Positions 42,918-50,337 of a stretch of DNA of 64,000 nucleotides are shown in pieces. The DNA comes from Anaerolineales bacterium (GTDB lineage: Bacteria > Chloroflexota > Anaerolineae > Anaerolineales > Villigracilaceae). Position numbers and translations under genes: made by a program. Position 1 is the first letter of the stretch. Each line of letters opens with the position of its first letter. The stretch spans positions 1 to 64,000 of the forward strand of contig JABARH010000018.1 in NCBI GenBank assembly GCA_019187665.1, in the 5' to 3' direction. Below the pieces are notes generated by a model, which ran no database searches, was not told the origin of the DNA, and saw nothing but the letters and a program-made list of their open reading frames with translations.

Positions 42918-44126
42918 ATGCCTGACAACAAAAACAGCCCCGCCCGCCACACCGATCTGCGCGCCCTGAGCGCGATCATCAGCGGCCGCCTCGCGCAGGC
43001 TGGTTGGGAATCGTTCACCGAAGAGGCGTGGGAAGCGTTGATCGCCGGGTCGCGCCGGCAGGGGGTCGCGCCGCTCCTCTACTGGGTGTTTTCCCAGTCC
43101 GGCAATTTGGCCCGCCTGCCCGAAACCGTTCGCGACCCGCTGCGCCTGTCATACGCCCGCACGCTGATGCAGAACCAATTGTGCTTTCGAGAGTTGGAGT
43201 CCCTATCGCGCGCGTACGCACAGGCGCGCATCCCGCTCGTGCTTCTCAAAGGCGCCTGCTACGCGCTGACCGTCTATCCCGACGCGGGACTGCGCCCGAT
43301 GGCCGACCTGGATGTGCTGGTCCCGATTGCCCGTCTGGATGAAGCGGTCGGCCTAGCCTGCTCGCTCGGCTACCGGGCAACGCGTCCTGAAGCCTCGCCC
43401 GGTCTGAACGAACTGTTCAGCCACGAAGTCCTTCTGCAAAAAGAATTTCCTCACCCCATGGCGCTGGAAGTGCATTTCAGCCTGGTGGCCGACCGTACCT
43501 TTCAATATGCTGTTTCTGTAGACTGGTTTTGGGAGCAGGTCGAGCCGCTTGATTCTCCCTCCGCCGGGCGGTTCGAAAACCTGCTGATGTTGACCCCTAC
43601 CGCCCAGGTGTTGTACGCCGCCTCACATGCCATGCTCCAGCACGGAGGCCACAACGCCCCGCTGCGCTGGTTCTTCGATCTCGATCAGTTGGTTCGCCGG
43701 TACGCAACGCGGCTGGACTGGGAGCTGCTCGTTTCGCAGGCCGGGACCTTTGAGTGGGGTTCGGCGCTGCGCGCCGCCCTCGTCCAGACCGAGGCTTATT
43801 TCGAGACTCCCATTCCCCCTTCCGCGCGCACCGCGCTCTTCGCACAAACAGATCGTCACGCGGAGCTGGTCGCGTTTAAGCAGTCTTCTCCCGAAACGCA
43901 TATTCTCGCCGAGACTCGTGCGCTAGCTTCCCTCAATTGGTGGGGACGCCTGCGCTTGATTTTCGCGCTGCTGATGCCCGGCCCGGCCTATATGCGCTGG
44001 CGGTATAATTTTCAGAACAACTGGCTTTTGCCGCGTTATTATTTGTTGCGCTGGTGGGGCATTTTTAAGGACCTGCTGCGCACCCTGTCTGTGTTGTTGA
44101 AAAGGCGTTCGTCCACGAACGCGTAG
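42918..44126 (+). CDS. Nucleotidyltransferase-family protein of lasso-peptide clusters (PF14907-like)
   Basis: 402 residues. The segment LVLLKGACYALTVYPDAGLRPMADLDVLVPI (about 105-135) contains the KG and DxDxLV pattern of the uncharacterised nucleotidyltransferase family often found beside lasso-peptide genes. LEVHFSL and RWFFDLDQLVRRY follow. The C-terminal 50 residues include a basic amphipathic region. It may modify the peptide with a nucleotide or sugar-phosphate group, which is unproven. It is 17 bases from the B2 gene. Confidence 0.78.
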   Translation: MPDNKNSPARHTDLRALSAIISGRLAQAGWESFTEEAWEALIAGSRRQGVAPLLYWVFSQSGNLARLPETVRDPLRLSYARTLMQNQLCFRELESLSRAYAQARIPLVLLKGACYALTVYPDAGLRPMADLDVLVPIARLDEAVGLACSLGYRATRPEASPGLNELFSHEVLLQKEFPHPMALEVHFSLVADRTFQYAVSVDWFWEQVEPLDSPSAGRFENLLMLTPTAQVLYAASHAMLQHGGHNAPLRWFFDLDQLVRRYATRLDWELLVSQAGTFEWGSALRAALVQTEAYFETPIPPSARTALFAQTDRHAELVAFKQSSPETHILAETRALASLNWWGRLRLIFALLMPGPAYMRWRYNFQNNWLLPRYYLLRWWGIFKDLLRTLSVLLKRRSSTNA

Positions 44127-44143
44127 ATTCCTCATTTGCGCCC

Positions 44144-44602
44144 ATGTCCAAGAGTCATGAAAACATGGTCTTCCTTGTAGATCGGCTGCGCCGCGCCGCC
44201 CGTCTCTCTCCTGCGGAATGGCTGGACTTTTTCCGGGCCTGGTTCTGGCTGCTATTCTTCGACATTGCCCTGCGCCTGCGCCCCTTCCCGGAATTGCAGG
44301 CATTTGCCTCCCGCCTCGTCTCCCGCCCGACTCCCGCCCCCGCGCGCGTTCAGCAGATTCTCCGCCTCCTCCCGCTGGCGGTGGAGCGCGCCCGCGCCCG
44401 CCATCTGCGCCCGATGACCTGCCTGCGGCGGTCGCTTGCCTTGCAAAAAATGTTCGCTCAAAAAGGCGTGCCCACCGATCTCAAGATCGGCGTTCGCAAG
44501 GAAGGCGGCCAGATCAGCGCGCATGCCTGGTTGGAATATGAAGGCAATTTACTGGGAGAGCCAGAAAAGATCACAGAGCAATATGCCGTTCTACAAAAGT
44601 AG
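44144..44602 (+). CDS. Lasso-peptide leader peptidase (B2 protein, transglutaminase-like)
   Basis: 152 residues. The C-terminal half carries the B2 signature: RPMTCLRRSLALQKMFAQKG with catalytic Cys93, DLKIGVRKEGG, and SAHAWLEYEG with catalytic His127. This matches the cysteine-protease domain that removes the leader of lasso precursors, as in McjB. The N-terminus, about 75 residues, is helical and has no RRE (PqqD-like) domain, so the recognition element must come from elsewhere. Product and precursor lie 3 kb downstream. Confidence 0.9.
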   Translation: MSKSHENMVFLVDRLRRAARLSPAEWLDFFRAWFWLLFFDIALRLRPFPELQAFASRLVSRPTPAPARVQQILRLLPLAVERARARHLRPMTCLRRSLALQKMFAQKGVPTDLKIGVRKEGGQISAHAWLEYEGNLLGEPEKITEQYAVLQK

Positions 44603-44608
44603 CCCGCC

Positions 44609-45163
44609 ATGAAAAGCGATCTTCCGAACACCCTGACCAACGCCAACCAGCTATGCGTGGAGTGTGGATTATGCTGTACCGGTCACCTGTTTACCCATTT
44701 AACGTTGAAGCCAGGGGAAGAAGCCAAAGCCGATTTTTTAGGACTGGAACATTCGGACCCGGCGGCTAAGATTCGCCTTGTATTTCCATGTCACCTGTGG
44801 AATGGAAACTGCTCCATCTACGCTCACCCATCCAAGCCCAATATTTGCGACGCGTACCAATGCGGCCTGCTCAAAAAAGTGACCGCCCAACAGGTTGACC
44901 TGCCGGAAGCGTTGAAGGCGGTACGACAAATCAAACAGGTAATTTCCGAATTGGAACCCATGCTGGAAGGGAAGCCTGATCAGGCCTTTCTCAAACGCCT
45001 GATCGACCAGGTATCCAGCCTGGAATCATCCGGGCATGGGAATGCAGACGAATTGAATTTCCGTCTCAAAGCGGGGGTCGTACTGGTTCTTTTCAAAAAA
45101 TATTTCGACAGGCGCGAATTCAAGGCGCAGCGGCCCGTCAGCAACGAGGAATCCATTCCATGA
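44609..45163 (+). CDS. YkgJ-family Cys-cluster (zinc/iron-binding) protein
   Basis: 184 residues. The Cys pattern CVECGLCCTGHLF, CHLWNGNCSIYAHPSKPNICDAYQCGLL gives eight cysteines in the order of the YkgJ / CxxCxxCC family. The rest is a helical C-terminal part. The gene overlaps the lasso cyclase start (ATGA), so it is translationally coupled to it. It may bind metal and take part in peptide maturation or folding, but no function is established for the family in this setting. Confidence 0.85.
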   Translation: MKSDLPNTLTNANQLCVECGLCCTGHLFTHLTLKPGEEAKADFLGLEHSDPAAKIRLVFPCHLWNGNCSIYAHPSKPNICDAYQCGLLKKVTAQQVDLPEALKAVRQIKQVISELEPMLEGKPDQAFLKRLIDQVSSLESSGHGNADELNFRLKAGVVLVLFKKYFDRREFKAQRPVSNEESIP

Positions 45164-47061
45164 GCCGCATCTGTGGCATCTTCCACCTTGACGGCTCGCC
45201 CATAGAGCCGGAACAACTTAATCAAATGGCAGAGGCCGCCGCCTACAACGGGCTGGACGGTCCCCGAATCTGGACCGAAAAAAACGCCGGGCTGGCCCAC
45301 CTGGCCCTGCACACCACCCCCGAAGCGCGCTTCGAACAGCAACCAATGCGCGACCCGCACACCGGCGCGATCTGGGCCGCAGATGCCCGTGTAGATAATC
45401 GCGCTGAACTGATCGAGTTCTTTCGCAAGACGGGCGATATCATGGGCGATGAGATCGTCACAGATATAGAATTGCTGATATATGCCTACCGCCACTGGGG
45501 AGAGGATTTCCTTCCGCATATTTATGGAAACTATGCATTTGTGATGTGGGACCCGGCTCGGCAGCGCGTCTTCGCTGGCCGCGACTTTCTGGGATTGCGC
45601 CCCCTGTTCTATATGCGCCGCGGCCAGACTGTTTATTTTGCCTCCGTCCTTCGTTCTATCCTGGCGATATTGCCCGAACGTCCGCCATTGAACGAACTGT
45701 TGATCGCCGACTATTATCGCTACAACTTCGAGCGTTGGGTGGCCGAGACCGTCTACCTGCCCATCCGCCGCCTGCCCGCCGCCTGCCAGGTTGTTGTGGA
45801 TGCTCAGCGCGCAGACATTAAGCAGCACTGGATGATCGTGAATGGGCCGATTTTGCAGTACCAGAACGATCAGGATTATTATGATGAATTTCTCGAACGC
45901 TTCGAGTCGGCGCTGAAAGCCTGCGCGCGCACCGCTGACCCGCTTGGTATTCAACTCAGCGGGGGCGTTGATTCGTCTTCGGTCGTCTGTGTCTTGCATA
46001 AACTATGGGTGGAAAACCGACTGCAGGGCGGCATCCCTCCATCGGTACACTTGTTGTACATGCACTATGCCAACGAACGAATCGAGGACGAGATCGAATA
46101 TTATGATACCGTGAGTAAAGCCTGTCCTCAATTTGTGTCTACGGTGCTGCCGGGCGAAAATTATTGGGGGTTACAAGAGGCCGGCCGCGAAAACAATTAC
46201 CGCCTGGATGAGCCCGAACTGCAGGTGATGAGGAGCTCCGCGACGGCGCTGGCCCGCAGGTTGAGGCAGGAGGGGGGGCGGGTGGCGCTTCAGGGGAGCG
46301 GGGGCGATGAACTCTTTGAGATATACTATACCGATATAAAGTTACTGCGAGACCTGCCATTTGCAAAATGGCCCAAGGCCTTTAAGTTCTCCCGCCAATT
46401 TATGGGGCCGGCTGGAAATCTTCGGCTGGCCGGGCGGGCAATCCTTCAAGTCGCCGGGCTATTGCCTGCGTGGCGCAGGTTGCGCGGTGCCTTTCCCCGC
46501 TGGGTGCGCCAGGAATGGGTCCGAAAAGCGGAGGCGAACCCGCCCGATTTTAAACTGGCGATTCCGGATGGGTTCAGCAATGAATTACAGCGCATCCGGC
46601 AGGACGGCATGTTTACCGGGGGACAGTATCTTTCCGGGCTGCAGGGCGTACAATATCATGCGGCGGAGCATGGCCTGGAAGTCCGCTGCCCCTTCCTGGA
46701 TCGTTCGCTGATCGAGTTTACCTTTCGACTGCCCACAGAACGTCTGATGAATTATGAATCTGTATTCAAACCCTTTCTCAAAGCAGCCTTACGCGGAATC
46801 CTGCCCGATGCGATCACAAAACGTACCGACCACGCGGTCGTTGACCCGACGATTCACCTCGGTTTGAGAAACAAAGAGGCCGCAAAAGCGTCTCGCCTGC
46901 TCGACCGGGCGCGGGCGGAACAGATTGACTTCTTGAAATTTTTTGAATATAATGCGCACTGGAAGCGTTACACGGAGGGTGTAACGCGCTTACAGGGCGC
47001 GTTGTTCGCCCCCTTATTATTCCAGGCCTGGATGGATGATTCCTGGCATGAGGTTGGTTAG
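45160..47061 (+). CDS. Lasso-peptide cyclase (C protein, asparagine synthetase-like)
   Basis: 633 residues. AsnB-like, but the N-terminal nucleophile is missing: the protein begins MSRICGIF, so Cys is not at position 2 and the glutaminase domain should be inactive, as in McjC-type cyclases. The PP-loop is QLSGGVDSSSVVCVL (about 265-279) and GSGGDELFEIYY marks the second ATP site. It adenylates the side-chain carboxylate of a ring Asp or Glu and joins it to the N-terminal amine of the core. The precursor gene starts nine bases after its stop. AsnB homologues of primary metabolism keep Cys2, as the gene at 34724 does. Confidence 0.93.
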   Translation: MSRICGIFHLDGSPIEPEQLNQMAEAAAYNGLDGPRIWTEKNAGLAHLALHTTPEARFEQQPMRDPHTGAIWAADARVDNRAELIEFFRKTGDIMGDEIVTDIELLIYAYRHWGEDFLPHIYGNYAFVMWDPARQRVFAGRDFLGLRPLFYMRRGQTVYFASVLRSILAILPERPPLNELLIADYYRYNFERWVAETVYLPIRRLPAACQVVVDAQRADIKQHWMIVNGPILQYQNDQDYYDEFLERFESALKACARTADPLGIQLSGGVDSSSVVCVLHKLWVENRLQGGIPPSVHLLYMHYANERIEDEIEYYDTVSKACPQFVSTVLPGENYWGLQEAGRENNYRLDEPELQVMRSSATALARRLRQEGGRVALQGSGGDELFEIYYTDIKLLRDLPFAKWPKAFKFSRQFMGPAGNLRLAGRAILQVAGLLPAWRRLRGAFPRWVRQEWVRKAEANPPDFKLAIPDGFSNELQRIRQDGMFTGGQYLSGLQGVQYHAAEHGLEVRCPFLDRSLIEFTFRLPTERLMNYESVFKPFLKAALRGILPDAITKRTDHAVVDPTIHLGLRNKEAAKASRLLDRARAEQIDFLKFFEYNAHWKRYTEGVTRLQGALFAPLLFQAWMDDSWHEVG

Positions 47062-47069
47062 GAGGCATC

Positions 47070-47264
47070 ATGGATACTCAAGACAATTTGAATGAACGAA
47101 GTGCAGATGAACAGCAGGCGGAAACGGTCGTTCGCCTGCAATATAAAACACCGGTTCTCGAAGCGCACGGCGATTTTGACGCATTAACACAGGGTTGGAC
47201 CTCCGGCAAGTATAACGATCCCTACCCCGGCGGAAAAGGCTCTCTTTACATTACCAAAGTATGA
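47070..47264 (+). CDS. Lasso-peptide precursor (A protein)
   Basis: 64 residues. The leader (1-41) has the recognition motif YKTPVLEAHG (Y25, P28, L30, G34) and the conserved Thr40 at position -2. The predicted core starts at Gly42: ring GWTSGKYND closes from Gly1 to Asp9 (Asp50), and the 14-residue tail is PYPGGKGSLYITKV. The 9-residue ring and absence of cysteines indicate a class II lasso peptide of 23 residues. GGAGG precedes the ATG. The tail has Leu-Tyr-Ile as likely steric plugs. The sequence matches no lasso peptide I know. Confidence 0.92.
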   Translation: MDTQDNLNERSADEQQAETVVRLQYKTPVLEAHGDFDALTQGWTSGKYNDPYPGGKGSLYITKV

Positions 47265-47465
47265 TTATTTTGCCGGCCTTGAGCGGGCGGCGCGGTCCTT
47301 GTGCCGCGCGCATGGGGCTGCCTGGGTTGAGCGCCTTTCAAGCCTTTTAAACCCTGATTTCGCCGGGCCAGGGAAGTGGCTTCCGGGTGGCTGGGGCGGT
47401 GAGCGCCTCTCTTTTTCGCGGGAGCGCGTCGGGCCGATGTACGTTCTGGCGCTGGATCACCCTCG

Positions 47466-48401
47466 ATGAATGATTACCGGCTGTTTGGCTTCGCCGTGCG
47501 CAGCGTGTTGAATTTCGACTCGCAGTTGGAACGAATTCGATGCGACCAGCCAGACTGCGAAATCGTGGACTCGCCGGTCCCCTTCGATGAAATCGAGGGG
47601 GACCTATGGTATGAAACTCCCGATACAGATGCGAAAACACAGCGGCCCCATATGTTGCTGTATTCATCGGCGAGGGGGGCGCTCCTGTCTTATCCCGCTT
47701 TCGGACAATTTGAAATACAGGCGGACCACATCCGCTATTACCTGAACGGCGACTTGGATATTCAGACCCTGGAGGCCATCCTGTTTCGGGCGGCGTTGAT
47801 CCTGTGGCTGGAATGGAACAATATGCCGGTGATGCACGCCTCCAGCGTCGTGATTGATGATTCGGCCATCGGTTTTCTGGCCGAAAGCGCTGGCGGGAAA
47901 AGCACGTTGGCGGCCGCGTTTGTGAGCGGTGGCGCCCGGTTGCTGGCCGACGATATTCTGCCCATTCGACACACGCATGAATATCAGGCGCGCCCCGGAT
48001 ATGTGTTTTTAAGACTCCGACCGGAAACAGCCGCGGCATTGAATTTTCTCAATGGCAGGACGTTCGAGACGGATCCGCCGAAGCAGGTGATACGGCTCAG
48101 TGAAAGCCGCGGCCAGGTTTGTCTTGATCCAACCCCGCTGGCGGCGCTGTACTTCCCTGTGCGACGGGACGATGTTGCCGCGATCTCCATTGAAACAATG
48201 TCGCCCCGCCAGACGTACCTGCGCTTGCTTCACTACACGTTTACCGGCTCGATTCTGACGCGCAGCCCACTCATGCCCCGCCGGATGAGTTTTCTGGCCC
48301 ATCTGGCGAAGGAGATCCCAATCAAGCGACTGGTCTATCCCTCCGGTTACGAACATTTGCCGGCGGTTGTAGATGCCGTCCGGCAGGACCTCGGTCTATA
48401 A
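47466..48401 (+). CDS. HprK-like kinase of the lasso cluster
   Basis: 311 residues. The P-loop is ESAGGKSTL (about 139-148), followed by GARLLADDILPI, which is the (H)RLVADD signature of HPr kinases; VMHASSVV precedes it. The N-terminal third resembles the non-catalytic part of HprK-related proteins. Such kinases in lasso clusters phosphorylate a C-terminal Ser of the precursor; here the precursor ends in Val, so the target might be Ser17 or Thr21 of the core, or something else (inference). It starts 201 bases after the precursor stop, a gap with no convincing gene. Confidence 0.83.
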   Translation: MNDYRLFGFAVRSVLNFDSQLERIRCDQPDCEIVDSPVPFDEIEGDLWYETPDTDAKTQRPHMLLYSSARGALLSYPAFGQFEIQADHIRYYLNGDLDIQTLEAILFRAALILWLEWNNMPVMHASSVVIDDSAIGFLAESAGGKSTLAAAFVSGGARLLADDILPIRHTHEYQARPGYVFLRLRPETAAALNFLNGRTFETDPPKQVIRLSESRGQVCLDPTPLAALYFPVRRDDVAAISIETMSPRQTYLRLLHYTFTGSILTRSPLMPRRMSFLAHLAKEIPIKRLVYPSGYEHLPAVVDAVRQDLGL

Positions 48402-48577
48402 AAACAGACGCTTGTTCTTCGCCCATGGCTGGAAGACGCTGACCCGGCTCTGACGTTTCGGGCGTAAGCGGCGCTTCCTTGTGTTGAAGGCAGGCAGGCG
48501 AAAGTCCTGAAAAATGTGCGACGCGGGCAATAAAAATGGAAGCCAGTTGTAGCGAATCCACCCAGAAGGTTCAACGA

Positions 48578-50050
48578 ATGTCCACTTCAGATATGCGCGC
48601 CTGGGGAGACCGTGTTTTAAAGCGCGGCTTTGACATTTTTCTATCTGCGCTTGGGCTGCTGTTCCTCGCGCCTTTCTTCGGCCTGATCGCCATCCTCATC
48701 AAACGCGAGGATGCGGGCCCCGTCTTCTTTCACGGGTCCCGCGTGGGGCTTGGTGGGCGTGAATTTAACATCCTCAAATTTCGTACCATGCGCGAAGCCC
48801 CGGAAAGTTATAACGGCCCGCGCGTCACGGCCCGCAACGACCAGCGCGTCACGCCGCTGGGCAGGTGGTTGCGCGACACCAAACTCAACGAACTACCCCA
48901 ACTGTGGAATGTATTAAAAGGTGAAATGAGTCTGGTCGGGCCGCGTCCTGAAGACCCACAGATCGCCGCGGAGTGGCCCGAAGAGGTCCGCCGCGAGATA
49001 CTCTCCATCCGCCCCGGAGTCACCAGCCCGGCCAGCATCTCCTACCGAAACGAGGAGGAACGCCTTTCTGCTGACGACCCGATAGCGCAATATCTGCACG
49101 AGATCCTTCCCGACAAAATGCGCCTGGATCGCCTCTATATCCGCCATCATTCCTTCCTTGGCGATCTCGATATATTGTTTTGGACCGCTATCGCGCTGCT
49201 GCCCGCGGCCGAACAGCGCATCCCTGAAAGTAAACTATTTGCCGGCCCCTTCAATGGGCTGATACGTCGAAACGTACGCTGGTTCTTCATTGACCTGGTC
49301 GTGTCCATGCTTGGCGTCTCGCTCGCGGGTTTGCTCTGGCGCGCTTTTAAAGTAATTGATTGGGGACTGCCCTCTCTAGCCTTTCTGGCGGTGTTGATCG
49401 CGCTGGTGTTCAGCCTGGTCAATCATTTCTTCGGCCTCGACCGTGTCCTGTGGTCGCGGGCGGGCGTCGAGGATGGAGCGGTGTTGGTTTTTGCGAATCT
49501 GTTGGCCACAGGAATGATACTGGCGGCCAATTTCTTCCACGTCTCCAATCTTGCCTGGCTGCCTTATCCGGCGCTCTCGAATCAATTGATCTTTTTAATC
49601 GGGCTGTTTACCGCGCTGGGCGGATTACTGTCGCGCTTTCGCCTGCGCCTGATCACCGGATTTGCCGCCCGCTGGATTCGCCTGCGCGGCAGAAGCGGCG
49701 ACATCGGCGAACGCGTGATCATTCTGGGCGCGGGCGAGGGGGGGCAGATTGTCAACTGGTTGCTGCATCGCCAGTCATTACATCGTGCGTTCTCTGTGAT
49801 CGGCATGGTGGATGACGACCCTGCCAAACAGGACATGCGCATTGATGGCTGTTCCGTGCTGGGCAACACATCCGACCTTCCCGCCCTTGTCGCCAAACAC
49901 GATATCGGCGTAATCATCTTTGCCATCGCCAACCTTTCCCGCAAGGAACATGCCCGTCTCTCGCGCCTGTGCGAGATTCCCGGCGTGCGCGTGGTTTTCC
50001 TCAACGACATTCTAGGGACGATGCAGAGTCGTCTGGTCTCGTCCGCGTGA
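48578..50050 (+). CDS. Sugar-phosphate transferase with C-terminal membrane and Rossmann domains
   Basis: 490 residues from an ATG eight bases after AGAAGG. Residues 10-205 form a bacterial sugar transferase (LKRGFDIFLSALGLLFLAPF, NILKFRTM, TKLNELPQLWNVLKGEMSLVGPRPED). About four membrane helices follow (about 225-350), and residues 375-490 form a CoA-binding-like Rossmann domain (ERVIILGAGEGGQIVNWLL, VIGMVDDDPAKQDMRIDGCSVLG). In WbaP-type enzymes the membrane/Rossmann part precedes the transferase; here the order is reversed. It should start glycan synthesis by moving hexose-1-phosphate to undecaprenyl phosphate. Confidence 0.87.
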   Translation: MSTSDMRAWGDRVLKRGFDIFLSALGLLFLAPFFGLIAILIKREDAGPVFFHGSRVGLGGREFNILKFRTMREAPESYNGPRVTARNDQRVTPLGRWLRDTKLNELPQLWNVLKGEMSLVGPRPEDPQIAAEWPEEVRREILSIRPGVTSPASISYRNEEERLSADDPIAQYLHEILPDKMRLDRLYIRHHSFLGDLDILFWTAIALLPAAEQRIPESKLFAGPFNGLIRRNVRWFFIDLVVSMLGVSLAGLLWRAFKVIDWGLPSLAFLAVLIALVFSLVNHFFGLDRVLWSRAGVEDGAVLVFANLLATGMILAANFFHVSNLAWLPYPALSNQLIFLIGLFTALGGLLSRFRLRLITGFAARWIRLRGRSGDIGERVIILGAGEGGQIVNWLLHRQSLHRAFSVIGMVDDDPAKQDMRIDGCSVLGNTSDLPALVAKHDIGVIIFAIANLSRKEHARLSRLCEIPGVRVVFLNDILGTMQSRLVSSA

Positions 50051-50154
50051 ATGGGGCGTCGCTGCCCACGGCTTCACCCGCTTCAAGGCGCTCGCGATAT
50101 GCAGAGCGTTAAAAACAGAGGACGCTTTTCCCGTGTGTACGCAGAGATTGTCGT

Positions 50155-50215
50155 CCATACGACGCTAGAGAGCGTCTCTTGCTGACACTGGCATCAGCGG
50201 ACGTTCTCTCGCCTC
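50155..50215. repeat. CTAGAGAG-type palindromes
   Basis: gacgctagagagcgtctc near 50161 and gcggacgttctctcgcc near 50198 belong to the same TTAGAGAA/CTCTCTAG family as at 390-455 and 2617-2790, 40 kb away. They lie in the gap (50051-50278) before the Wzc-like gene; no gene is seen there. Confidence 0.7.
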
Positions 50216-50278
50216 CACTGACATGTCTTGCGTGCATACCTTTTCCATTTTGCCTGTGCGGATGAGTGACTCTTAAAG

Positions 50279-50284
50279 TATAAT
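50279..50284 (+). promoter_or_regulatory. -10 box upstream of the Wzc-like gene
   Basis: TATAAT lies 54 bases before the chosen ATG at 50338. No convincing -35 is seen at the expected spacing. Confidence 0.4.
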
Positions 50285-50337
50285 GACAATTGCATTGCAA
50301 AGCGGACCGGTTCCGTTTTGTTGGAGATTTTATCTAC

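Noticed and set aside
47190-47469. Small gene between the lasso precursor and the kinase (possible B1)
   Set aside because: The frame is open and ends at the kinase start, but it has only a TTG at 47299 with no ribosome-binding site and no PqqD-like features; kept only as a remark in the findings.
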